24,008 bases of DNA from DAOTXK01 sp034435395. Lineage in GTDB: Bacteria; Chloroflexota; Anaerolineae; Aggregatilineales; Ch27. The stretch lies in assembly GCA_034435395.1 (NCBI GenBank), contig DAOTXK010000306.1:1-24008 (forward strand), given 5' to 3'. This document shows positions 15,791 through 23,067 of this stretch, in pieces. A model generated the notes under the pieces. It had not been told where the DNA came from and ran no database searches. It worked only from the letters and a program-made list of their open reading frames with translations. Numbering within the stretch: position 1 is the first letter of the stretch; each line of letters opens with the position of its first letter. Both the position numbers and the translations under genes were made by a program.

Positions 15791-16534
15791 CTAGTCCCTG
15801 AAATTCAGATACCGACCATACAGGTCTTCCCGTTGAAGAACCTCTCGCCAGGCAATGGGCTGTGTCTCCCGCACGCCGGTCAGGTGAGGCTCGACAATGG
15901 CCCGCACCTTCCGCTGTTGGCTGACCAGGGTTTCGGTCGCATCGATGACCTGGAGGTTAAATTCGTCCACCATGCTGTCGTACTCATCCAGGATGCGCTT
16001 CTGAAACAGCTTAAACGACTCATAAGGGTCGGGCGACAGGCCCAAATCCAGCCCTGCCTCGTAATACTTCAACTCCGGACGCCCAACCAGAATCCGCCGC
16101 AGCGATTCCTCCAGCGGCACCCGGAAATAAAACGAGACAGTGGGAATGACCGCGAACTTGTACAGACGGCGCACCCAGGCGCGGTCCACGCCACGCGCCG
16201 CGTCCCGCGCAAAGGCGGTGTAGAGGTAACGGTCCGCCAGGACGATGACCCCCGCTTTCAGCGCCGGGATGATCTGGCGCTCCATGCGGTCGGCCAGGTC
16301 GGCGGCGTGGATCAGGCTGAAGCTCATGGGCGTCAGCAGGCGTCGATTCTTGCCGCGTTTGGTGGTCGCCCGCACCACCGGCGACGAATTCCACTCGGTA
16401 AAGACGACGACATATCCCTCGCCTAACAGCCACTTGTGGAGGATATCCATTTGGGTACTTTTGCCGCTGCCGTCGATGCCTTCCACAATAAACAACTTGC
16501 CGGGCAGCGGTGTGCCATCGGGAAGATAGGCCAT
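15791..16534 (-). CDS. Thymidylate kinase-like P-loop protein with intact Walker A
   Basis: The 247-residue protein is a paralog of the next gene. It has an intact P-loop EGIDGSGKST at 18-27 with K25, the DRY motif at 101-103 (LADRYLYTAFARDAARG), and VSFYFRVPLEES in the kinase strand. As in its neighbour, the N-terminus carries a short PDGTPLPGKL lead and the C-terminus extends by about 40 residues beyond typical Tmk. Both proteins share the LTP(L/M) and HAADLADRMERQIIPALKAG-type helix, so they arose by duplication and may form a heterodimer. AAGGAAG precedes the ATG. It is the first gene of the kinase-kinase-CYTH-mutase operon. The nucleotide substrate cannot be assigned. Confidence 0.87.
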   Translation of the reverse strand: MAYLPDGTPLPGKLFIVEGIDGSGKSTQMDILHKWLLGEGYVVVFTEWNSSPVVRATTKRGKNRRLLTPMSFSLIHAADLADRMERQIIPALKAGVIVLADRYLYTAFARDAARGVDRAWVRRLYKFAVIPTVSFYFRVPLEESLRRILVGRPELKYYEAGLDLGLSPDPYESFKLFQKRILDEYDSMVDEFNLQVIDATETLVSQQRKVRAIVEPHLTGVRETQPIAWREVLQREDLYGRYLNFRD

Positions 16535-16574
16535 ATCGGTCTTCCTTGAATCAGCTGAGCAATTGGTACTCCCT

Positions 16575-16580
16575 AGTATA
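16575..16580 (-). promoter_or_regulatory. Possible -10 box of the kinase-CYTH-mutase operon
   Basis: TATACT on the minus strand lies about 40 bases before the first kinase-like ATG, in the divergent gap with the nitroreductase gene. No convincing -35 box is at the right spacing, so this is a weak call. Confidence 0.3.
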
Positions 16581-16673
16581 CCTTTCTTGCCGGATAATGC
16601 CTGCTGTGTTTAACTATCCACCGGCCATTTCGTGGCGCGGACGAGGGATAGTCTCAGCCTGAGGAGGAGATGG

Positions 16674-17375
16674 ATGTCAACCGCGGCCCGGTTTGAACCA
16701 CTGGCCTTCGAGCGCCTGCCGCTGGAAGAGCAGCTGGCTCGCTCGCGTCGCTTCCTGGCCCGCATGCGGACCCGCCGCAGTGTGCGCCACTTCGCCGCCG
16801 AGCCGGTGCCGTTTGAACTGATCGCCAACGCCGTCGCCACTGCCGCCACGGCCCCTTCCGGCGCGAACCAGCAGCCCTGGACCTTCGTGGTGGTCAGCGA
16901 TCCGGCGGTCAAACGCCGGATTCGGCTTGCGGCGGAGGCGGTGGAAAAAGAGAGCTACCAGCGCCGGATGAGCGCGGAGTGGCGGGACGCGCTCGCCCCG
17001 CTGGGCACCGACTGGCGCAAGCCACACCTGGAGGACGCTCCTTATCTGATCGTCGTCTTCCGCCAGGCATACGGGCTGACGACCGATCCCCAGACGGGGG
17101 AAACGGTCAGGGTCAAACACTACTACAGCGAGGAGTCGGTCGGCATCGCTGTGGGCATGCTGCTATGCAGCCTGCACGAGGCGGGACTGGCCACGCTGAC
17201 TCACACCCCCAGCCCGATGAAGTTCCTCAGCGAGATTCTGGGCCGCCCGGCCAACGAACGCCCCTACGTGGTGATCCCGGTCGGCTACCCGGCGGCGGAT
17301 GCCCAGGTGCCCGTCATCGACAAGAAGCCGCTCGAAGCCATTCTGATTCATTTGGGGAGTCCGGGGGAGTCCTGA
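16674..17375 (+). CDS. Nitroreductase family protein (iodotyrosine deiodinase-like branch)
   Basis: These FMN-dependent enzymes reduce nitro, halogenated or quinone-like substrates. The 233-residue protein has the FMN phosphate-binding TRRSVRHF at 33-40, APSGANQQPWTFVVV at 60-74, which is close to the iodotyrosine deiodinase/BluB-like pattern, and SVGIAVGMLLCSLHEAGLATL, the helix that packs on the flavin. It ends with the usual PYVVIPVGYPAADA strand. The ATG at 16674 is chosen because AGGAGGAG lies immediately before it; a GTG at 16632 is less likely. The gene is divergent from the kinase operon and is followed by a terminator at 17408. The physiological substrate is unknown. Confidence 0.9.
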   Translation: MSTAARFEPLAFERLPLEEQLARSRRFLARMRTRRSVRHFAAEPVPFELIANAVATAATAPSGANQQPWTFVVVSDPAVKRRIRLAAEAVEKESYQRRMSAEWRDALAPLGTDWRKPHLEDAPYLIVVFRQAYGLTTDPQTGETVRVKHYYSEESVGIAVGMLLCSLHEAGLATLTHTPSPMKFLSEILGRPANERPYVVIPVGYPAADAQVPVIDKKPLEAILIHLGSPGES

Positions 17376-17407
17376 TACAATCCGGAAGCTGCCCGTCGGG
17401 CAATTGC

Positions 17408-17432
17408 CCAGGAGCCAACCTCCTGGTTTTCT
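17408..17432 (+). terminator. Intrinsic terminator after the nitroreductase gene
   Basis: CCAGGAG (17408-17414) and CTCCTGG (17420-17426) form a perfect 7-bp stem with a 5-base loop, followed by TTTTCT. It stands 30 bases before the next ATG, so it could also work as an attenuator in the leader of the peptidase gene. Confidence 0.6.
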
Positions 17433-17461
17433 CTGCCACGGGAGTTTGTCAAGGAGTGTTT

Positions 17462-18568
17462 ATGCCTCGGCCTCGTTTACGCGATCTGGGCATCTCCATC
17501 GGCCGCCTGCCGGTCGGGCCGTACAACGCCATCACCGATGTGCCCGGCGTGCGGGTGGGTCACGTCACCCTCATCCAGGATAAGCCCTGCGTCGCCCGCA
17601 CCGGCGTGACTATTATCGCGGCGCGGGAAGGACCCACTGCCCAGGACCACGCCTTTGCCGGGCATCACAGCTTCAATGGTTGCGGCGAGATGACCGGCCT
17701 GCTCTGGCTGGAAGAATCCGGGCGGCTGAGCAGCGAGATCGCCTTGACCAGCACCTTCAGCGTGGGGACCGTACACCAGGCGCTGGTGGCCCACGCTGTC
17801 GAGAACGGCCACGGCGGTTATCTGCCGGTCGTGGCCGAGACATATGACGGCTTTCTCAACGACGGCTCTGCCTTTCACGTGACCGAGGATCACGTCCGGC
17901 AGGCCATCGAGGCGGCCCGGAGCGGCCCGGTGGCGGAGGGTAACGTCGGCGGCGGCACGGGCATGATGTGCCACGACTTTAAGGGCGGGATCGGCACCGC
18001 CTCCCGCGTCGCCGAGACGCCGGGCGGGGCCTATACTGTGGGCGCGCTGGTGCAGGCCAACCACGGCGACCGCGCCGACCTGCTGGTGGATGGCTTGCCG
18101 GTCGGTCGGCTCATCGGCCCCGATCACACGCCGCTGCCGGGCTTCAATCCGCAGGAAGCCGGGTCCTCCATCGTCGTGATCCTGGCGACGGACGCCCCAC
18201 TGCTGCCCTACCAGTGCCGGCGGCTGGCCCGGCGCGCCGCCATCGGCCTTGGGCGCACCGGCAGCTATGGCCATAACTGGAGCGGGGATATCTTCCTGGC
18301 CTTCGCCACCGCCAACCATCTGCCGCCCCGCCCGGAAGGCCCCAGCGCCGTGCTGACCCTGCCCAACCAGCACATGAACCCGCTGTTCCTGGCGGCGGCG
18401 GAGGCGGTGGAGGAGGCGATTCTCAACGCGCTGTGCGCCGCCGAGACCATGGTCGGGCGAGAGGGCCGTGTGGCCTACGCCCTGCCGCTGGATGAATTGC
18501 AGCGGGTGATGGGGGAGCGTCACCGGCATCCGATGACAGCCTGGCGCGGCACGTCAACCGCCGCCTGA
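17462..18568 (+). CDS. P1 family peptidase (DmpA-type, L-aminopeptidase/D-esterase)
   Basis: This is an Ntn-fold self-processing aminopeptidase of family S58. The 368-residue protein has the N-terminal ITDVPGVRVGHVTL segment and GNVGGGTGMMCHDFKGGIGTAS at about 160-180. The autocleavage site AGSSIVVILATDAPL follows, in which G234-S235 matches the Gly-Ser bond cut in DmpA, so S235 should become the N-terminal nucleophile of the second chain. The GRTGSYGHNWSGDIFLAFATAN stretch is also typical. No signal peptide is visible, so it is cytoplasmic. AAGGAG precedes the ATG. The natural substrate is not known; the family includes D-amino acid and beta-amino acid peptidases. Confidence 0.94.
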   Translation: MPRPRLRDLGISIGRLPVGPYNAITDVPGVRVGHVTLIQDKPCVARTGVTIIAAREGPTAQDHAFAGHHSFNGCGEMTGLLWLEESGRLSSEIALTSTFSVGTVHQALVAHAVENGHGGYLPVVAETYDGFLNDGSAFHVTEDHVRQAIEAARSGPVAEGNVGGGTGMMCHDFKGGIGTASRVAETPGGAYTVGALVQANHGDRADLLVDGLPVGRLIGPDHTPLPGFNPQEAGSSIVVILATDAPLLPYQCRRLARRAAIGLGRTGSYGHNWSGDIFLAFATANHLPPRPEGPSAVLTLPNQHMNPLFLAAAEAVEEAILNALCAAETMVGREGRVAYALPLDELQRVMGERHRHPMTAWRGTSTAA

Positions 18569-18580
18569 TGGGGAACCGCC

Positions 18581-18605
18581 TCAGGGCTGCGGGGGCCGCG
18601 CCTGA
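18581..18605. terminator. Weak hairpin between convergent genes
   Basis: TCAGG pairs with CCTGA, and inside it GCGG pairs with CCGC around GGG, with a small internal loop. It fills the 37-base gap between the P1 peptidase stop and the stop of the convergent hypothetical gene. No U-tract is present. Confidence 0.35.
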
Positions 18606-19091
18606 TCAGTCCGGCTGGATGGCGCGGATGGCCTGGGGCAGCCGCTCTTTCACCATATCCACCAGCCAGCCGTAGACGCCGTCGGCCAGCGCCGGGGCCA
18701 GGACCACATCGTGCCGGTAACTGCCCGCCGCCCGCTCGATCAGCCACAGGTCCACGCCCAGGTAGGGGATGCCCGGCTGGTCGTCGAGGCGGTCAAAGGC
18801 CAGGCGGCGCATGGCCACATCAAACGACCGGTAGCGATCCGCGTCCAGGAGGTACTCGAAAGCGGGCTGGTGGTGGGTCCGCCGATACACCACCTCCAGC
18901 CAGACCGTGCCATCCTGCGCATGGGTCAGCGTCGCCACCTGATCGGGGTGCCGACCATCGTGATAGCGGACGGTCAGGCGGTACGCCTCGTTGATTCCGG
19001 GCTGCTCCACCACCCTGCCCAGTTCCGGCAACCCCAGCCGGTCGGCGACCAGCCGCAACATATCGGCGCGACGGCCTCTCGCGCCGCTCAC
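18606..19091 (-). CDS. Conserved-looking hypothetical protein, 161 residues
   Basis: I do not recognise this protein. It is a soluble, mixed alpha/beta sequence with an arginine-rich N-terminus, a strand-like centre (YRLTVRYHDGRHPDQVATLTH, then TVWLEVVYRR) and a C-terminal helical part. It has no membrane segment or signal peptide and only normal composition for the region. The GTG at 19091 after AGGGGAGG is used; an ATG at 19061 (MLRLVADRLG) is also possible. It lies 44 bases downstream of the zinc-lobe dehydrogenase on the same strand and is probably the last gene of that operon. Confidence 0.65.
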   Translation of the reverse strand: MSGARGRRADMLRLVADRLGLPELGRVVEQPGINEAYRLTVRYHDGRHPDQVATLTHAQDGTVWLEVVYRRTHHQPAFEYLLDADRYRSFDVAMRRLAFDRLDDQPGIPYLGVDLWLIERAAGSYRHDVVLAPALADGVYGWLVDMVKERLPQAIRAIQPD

Positions 19092-19135
19092 GCTCGCCTC
19101 CCCTCTGCCCCCCGCGGAACGACCATCCGGCCACT

Positions 19136-20167
19136 TCAGACCGTCAGGACGACCTTGCCGAACACCTCGCCGCGTTCCAGCATCCGATGGCCCTCCGCCG
19201 CCGCCGCCAGCGGTAGCTCCGCGCCGATGATGGGTTCGAGCCTGCCAGCGAAGATCAGCCCCATCACCCGCACAAAATCCTCGCGTGGGGCCATGGTGCT
19301 GCCGATCAGGCTGAGGTGTTTGCCGAAGATGTACCGCAGGTCCAGCTCAAACTGAGGGCCGCTGGTGTTGCCCACGATCAGGATGCGCCCGCCCTTGCGC
19401 GCGGCCCGGATGCTGCCGAACAGCGTAGCCTGCCCCACGTTGTCGACCACCACATCCACGCCCCGGCGGTCGGTCAACTGGTAAACCGCCCGGCTCCAGT
19501 CTTCGTGGTGGCGATTGATCAACACGTCCGCGCCGAGGGCGGCGGCTCGCTCCAGCTTGTCGTCCGAGCTGCCGACCACGTACACCGTCGCCCCGGCCAG
19601 TTTGGCGATCTGGATGCTGGCGGTGCTGACGCCGCCGCCGGCCCCCACAATCAGGACGCGCTCGCCCGGGCGCAGGCCGCCCCGCGTGATCAGCGAGTGC
19701 CAGGCCGTCAGGTAAACCAGCCCCGCCGCCGCTGCCTGCTGGTCGGAGACGTGATCCGGCAGGCGCAACAGATTGCGGGCGGAGATGACCAGATACTCGG
19801 CGTTGGAGCCGCGTCGGTGTTCGCCCAGGATGGAGAAGTCCACGCACAGGTTTTGCTGGCCGGCGCGGCAGTATTCACAGCGCCCGCAGCTCACCGATGG
19901 ATCGATGACGGCCCTGTCGCCGACCGCCCAGCCCATCACGCCCTCGCCCAGGGATTCGACCGTCCCGGCAGCGTCCGCTCCCAGGATGTGCGGCATCTCC
20001 AGTTGAAGGCCCGGCCAGCCCTCGCGCACAAAGAGATCGAGGCGGTTGAGCGAGGAAGCGCCCACGCGCAGGCGTACCTCGCCCGGCCCGGGTGTGGGGT
20101 CAGGGAAGTCGGTGACGTATTGCAGGTTCTCCGCCGGTCCATGCGCCGGCAGGATGACGGCCTTCAT
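19136..20167 (-). CDS. Medium-chain dehydrogenase/reductase with structural zinc lobe (quinone oxidoreductase-like)
   Basis: The 343-residue protein is a full-length MDR enzyme: an N-terminal GroES-like domain, then the NAD(P)-binding domain with VLIVGAGGGVSTASIQIAK at about 170-188. The structural zinc lobe is complete, with cysteines at 94, 97, 100 and 108 (CGRCEYCRAGQQNLC). The catalytic-zinc positions are lost: SSLNRLD stands where zinc alcohol dehydrogenases have CGTD, and ILGADAAG where they have GHE. It therefore behaves by sequence like a quinone oxidoreductase or enoyl reductase that kept the structural zinc. AAGGGGGG precedes the ATG. It begins only 12 bases after the acyl-CoA dehydrogenase remnant. 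The substrate is unknown. Confidence 0.93.
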   Translation of the reverse strand: MKAVILPAHGPAENLQYVTDFPDPTPGPGEVRLRVGASSLNRLDLFVREGWPGLQLEMPHILGADAAGTVESLGEGVMGWAVGDRAVIDPSVSCGRCEYCRAGQQNLCVDFSILGEHRRGSNAEYLVISARNLLRLPDHVSDQQAAAAGLVYLTAWHSLITRGGLRPGERVLIVGAGGGVSTASIQIAKLAGATVYVVGSSDDKLERAAALGADVLINRHHEDWSRAVYQLTDRRGVDVVVDNVGQATLFGSIRAARKGGRILIVGNTSGPQFELDLRYIFGKHLSLIGSTMAPREDFVRVMGLIFAGRLEPIIGAELPLAAAAEGHRMLERGEVFGKVVLTV

Positions 20168-20179
20168 CAGGTCCCCCCT

Positions 20180-20379
20180 TCACTGTAATGTCAGTTCGTT
20201 GCGGGCGATCACCATACGTTGAATCTCGCTAGCCCCATCTCCCCCATCTTACGCACCGTCTCGACGGGAAAATCGCCGCTCTCGTCAAGCCGGGCGGCGA
20301 TGGGGTCAATCTCTTTCTGGGCGAAATCGCGGGTTGCCTGCTGCAACAGCCGATGCTCTTGGCTCATGACCAGGTTCAT
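20180..20379 (-). pseudogene. Acyl-CoA dehydrogenase remnant, internal deletion with frame change
   Basis: The first about 50 codons read as an acyl-CoA dehydrogenase N-terminus: MSQEHRLLQQATRDFAQKEI, then DESGDFPVETVRKMGEMGL. Within a few bases the sequence switches, in another frame, to the family's C-terminus: GASEIQRMVIARNELTLQ and a stop at 20180. Over 300 residues of a normal protein of about 380 are missing, including the FAD and acyl-CoA sites and the catalytic glutamate. Read straight through, the N-terminal frame stops at 20209. The join lies in GGGGCTAGC near 20230. The start codon could be 20379 or 20367. It sits between the HTH-HD-CHAD gene and the dehydrogenase gene. Confidence 0.85.
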
Positions 20380-20500
20380 CGCAGCCACCCGCACCTCCTG
20401 GACTTTCCGAGAAACCCTTGTACACCCGATGAGAGCGACCCGGCGAAAAGCCCGGCCACTCACCGGATACGGTGCCCCCGTCATCAACGGTCCGTCGCAC

Positions 20501-22357
20501 TCAGGGGGCAGCGACCGCCAGCGCCAGCTTCCGCCGGAAGTCCGCCGAATCCAGGGTTGCCCATCGCGAATCCGCTTGCTGGCGGGCGTCCCTGAGCCAT
20601 GCCTGCTGCCCGTCAGCCACTCTGTCGATGACGCCAGCCAACAGCGCCTGCTGCTTCTTGCCTTTTTTGCCCTTACCGGTATCGTGGGCCAGCAGCGTCT
20701 GCGCCAGCGTCTCCGGCACGGCCTCCCCCAGCATGATGTCCCGCAATTGCGTTTCCAGCGGCTGCACCACCGACAGAACGTCCCCCAATTCCGACCCCAG
20801 CAGACTTCCCAGGCATTGCAGCACATTGTGAAACCGGCGGACCCGCCGCCACTGCGCCTGCACGTCGCCATCCGCCCGGCCTTCCACGCGCAACCGCGTA
20901 TACTCCTGCCAGGCCAGCAGCGCTGCCTGGGTCCCGATGCGCTCGCTGCCCCGCGCGCCGGGGAATACGCCCGCCCCGGCATGGCGAGAGAAACCCAACA
21001 ATCCCGCCAGGAAGCGCCGGTAACGCCGGCTGTCCAGCGTTTTCCGCAGTTTGCTCATGGCCCGGCTGGCCTCCGCCCCCTGCGCCTCCACCACCGCCTG
21101 CCTGGCCTCGGTCAACTCTTCATCCGGAGCCACGTTCGGATCGTCGGCTCTGGTCATCACCGCCACCGCCCGCGCGGTCAGCGCCTCATAGGCCTGCTGG
21201 TGCAGCCACCGCACTTCCTTCTTAAAGCCCGCCAGCGCGGTCGTGTCGAAGTACTCGCCAAACATGCGGTACACGTCCTGCAAGCGGGAAAGATCGCGCT
21301 CCAGGTAGGTCAGGTTTTCATCCGCGCCCTCCCGCAGGCGGTCGGCGTGCTGTTCGACCAGCATCAGATAATGTCCCAGGAGGAACCGCCCGGCTTCCGG
21401 CATATCCAATCCCGGCTCCAGCTCCGCTAACATCATGCTCTCAGGCCCCGCCTCGGCACCGCGTTCCTCTCGCGCCCGCACCGGAATCCCAAACTGGTCT
21501 TCCCACAGATCAGCCATCTTTTCCGCCCGCGCGCCGTTGAAGTCCGCGTAAGCGCCCTCTACCGCCAGCCGCAGCGCGCCATCGACCACGGTCACACTGG
21601 CAATCGTGCAGGTCTGGGTGTGGCTGTAGTCCAGGCCATCGGCGATGCGGAGCAGGGCTGCCAGGGCCAGCGTCGCCCGCTGGCGGGATTTCTTCAACCG
21701 GGCGAACGCCGGTTCTTTGCCTGGGCGGGCTTTTTTGCGGTGGAAAGCCGTTATACAGGCCAGCATCCGCCGCTCATCTTCGGTAAACCCGATCAGCGGC
21801 TGCCCAAGGAGAATATCGCGGACCAGGAGGTGGTGCTGCTCCGGGTCGATGTCATAAGCCATGTCATGCAGCAAGGCAGCGGCTTCCAGCAAGCGCCAGG
21901 AGTCGGGCGGCTGCCGGTGTATCCCGGCGGTGGCGTCAAACAGTCGCCGGGCCAGGCGGGCCACATGCGCGACGTGAGCCTGGTCCACACTGTACCGCTC
22001 AGCCAGCGCTTCCAGGGAAATCGCCCCCTCTGGCGCGCACGGGCGCGGCTGTTCAGGCTCAGCGGGCTGCACGGATGCGGGTTGCTCAGCAGGGGGCGCA
22101 GTCGCGACGCTGGCCACTTCAAAAATCGCCATGCCATCGGTCTGGAAACGACGCATCCAGCGCCGCACGGTGGTGGGACTCACCCCCAGCCGTGACGCCA
22201 TAGCCGCCGTCGACAGCGTGTGATCCTGATCGGCCAGCAGGATGATCCGGGCGCGTGGTTGAAGCGCCTCCGGGCCGCCGCTGATGATGCGCTCCAGGCG
22301 GGATTTTTGCTCGTCAGTCAGAGGTGACAGCGTATCGCGTCTGCTTCTGGTGGTCAT
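20501..22357 (-). CDS. HTH-HD-CHAD fusion protein (IS630-like HTH, PPX/GppA-type HD domain, degenerate CHAD)
   Basis: The 618-residue protein has four parts. Residues 15-78 are a helix-turn-helix like that of the protein at 3820-5139 (MASRLGVSPTTVRRWMRRF). Residues 81-110 are a Pro/Ala/Gln-rich linker. Residues 112-300 match the C-terminal HD domain of exopolyphosphatase/GppA (ALAERYSVDQAHVAHVARL, LLHDMAYDID with H164-D165, AFHRKKA, LLRIADGLDYSHTQ) but without the PPX catalytic domain. Residues 318-618 align with the CHAD domain of the paralog, from MPEAGRFLLGHY to the LALAVAAP end. The defining CHAD histidines are replaced by T350 and Q500 and several basic residues are lost, so ligand binding may differ. 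The HD metal ligands look intact, so a phosphohydrolase or ligand-sensing role is possible. AGGGGGG precedes the ATG. Confidence 0.85.
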   Translation of the reverse strand: MTTRSRRDTLSPLTDEQKSRLERIISGGPEALQPRARIILLADQDHTLSTAAMASRLGVSPTTVRRWMRRFQTDGMAIFEVASVATAPPAEQPASVQPAEPEQPRPCAPEGAISLEALAERYSVDQAHVAHVARLARRLFDATAGIHRQPPDSWRLLEAAALLHDMAYDIDPEQHHLLVRDILLGQPLIGFTEDERRMLACITAFHRKKARPGKEPAFARLKKSRQRATLALAALLRIADGLDYSHTQTCTIASVTVVDGALRLAVEGAYADFNGARAEKMADLWEDQFGIPVRAREERGAEAGPESMMLAELEPGLDMPEAGRFLLGHYLMLVEQHADRLREGADENLTYLERDLSRLQDVYRMFGEYFDTTALAGFKKEVRWLHQQAYEALTARAVAVMTRADDPNVAPDEELTEARQAVVEAQGAEASRAMSKLRKTLDSRRYRRFLAGLLGFSRHAGAGVFPGARGSERIGTQAALLAWQEYTRLRVEGRADGDVQAQWRRVRRFHNVLQCLGSLLGSELGDVLSVVQPLETQLRDIMLGEAVPETLAQTLLAHDTGKGKKGKKQQALLAGVIDRVADGQQAWLRDARQQADSRWATLDSADFRRKLALAVAAP

Positions 22358-22426
22358 GGCGGACCCCCCTGGTGCTCACACAAGAAACCGGGCAGGTGCC
22401 GGGTCATCGCGGACTCTTTGTTTACC

Positions 22427-22456
22427 ATTATAGAATAGTTTGCCGGAGTCTGTCTT
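22427..22456 (-). promoter_or_regulatory. Candidate promoter of the HTH-HD-CHAD operon
   Basis: On the minus strand AAGACA (22451-22456) and a perfect TATAAT (22427-22432) are 18 bases apart. The expected leader to the ATG at 22357 is about 63 bases. Confidence 0.5.
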
Positions 22457-22483
22457 GTCCCCGTGGTCGCCGTGCGGTACGAT
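22455..22483 (+). promoter_or_regulatory. Candidate promoter of the methylmalonyl-CoA epimerase gene
   Basis: TTGTCC (22455-22460) and TACGAT (22478-22483) are 17 bases apart, each four of six to consensus. Its -35 box overlaps that of the divergent HTH-HD-CHAD promoter, so the two could compete or share an operator. Confidence 0.35.
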
Positions 22484-22531
22484 GCTACCGACACGATCGG
22501 GCAGCCTGGCGGGAACCCGGAAAGGAAAACC

Positions 22532-22942
22532 ATGTCCCCTACAGCCATTAACCACGTCGCGATTGTGGTGGAAGACCTGGAGGCCGCGCTGGCCTTCTGG
22601 CGGGATGCGCTGGGACTCCCGCTGACCCACACCGAAGATAACGCGACGGAAGCGGTGCGTATCGCCTTCCTGCCGCTGGGCGGGGGCGCGATCGAGCTGC
22701 TGGAGCCGACCAGCGAGGACAGCGGCATCGCCAGATACCTTGCCAAGCGCGGCCCCGGCATGCATCATCTGTGCTTCGAGGTAGAGGATATCGAGGCGGC
22801 CATGGACCGCCTGACCGAACACGGCGCGGAGATGCTCAACCCGACGCCCCGCCTCCGCGATGACGGCACGCGTTATGCCTTTGTCCATCCCCGGAGCGCA
22901 GGGGGGGTGCTGGTGGAACTGTACGAATTGCCGTCGCCATAA
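22532..22942 (+). CDS. mce: Methylmalonyl-CoA epimerase
   Basis: It converts (S)- to (R)-methylmalonyl-CoA, linking propionyl-CoA carboxylase to the mutase. The 136-residue protein is a glyoxalase/VOC-fold enzyme with two beta-alpha-beta repeats. The metal ligands are visible as H8 (NHVAIVV), H78 or H79 (GMHHLCFEV) and E129 (VLVELYE), and FLPLGGGAIELLEP carries the central strand. The length is normal. I chose the ATG at 22532 after AAAGGAAAA; an upstream in-frame GTG at 22463 lies in the promoter region. A deleted mutase gene follows after 125 bases. Confidence 0.94.
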   Translation: MSPTAINHVAIVVEDLEAALAFWRDALGLPLTHTEDNATEAVRIAFLPLGGGAIELLEPTSEDSGIARYLAKRGPGMHHLCFEVEDIEAAMDRLTEHGAEMLNPTPRLRDDGTRYAFVHPRSAGGVLVELYELPSP

Positions 22943-23067
22943 GCAGGCGGCGTCGAGCGTCCAGCCCGCCGAATATCCAGACAGCATGGCCGCGCGTGCG
23001 AACTGACCGCCGTGATAGCGTTCGGGCAAACGGATGACATTCGCGACCAGTAGTTTGGGGACAATCC

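Noticed and set aside
20180..20379. Programmed frameshift joining the two acyl-CoA dehydrogenase parts
   Set aside because: There is no slippery heptamer at the join, and more than 300 residues are missing, so a frameshift would not give a working enzyme.
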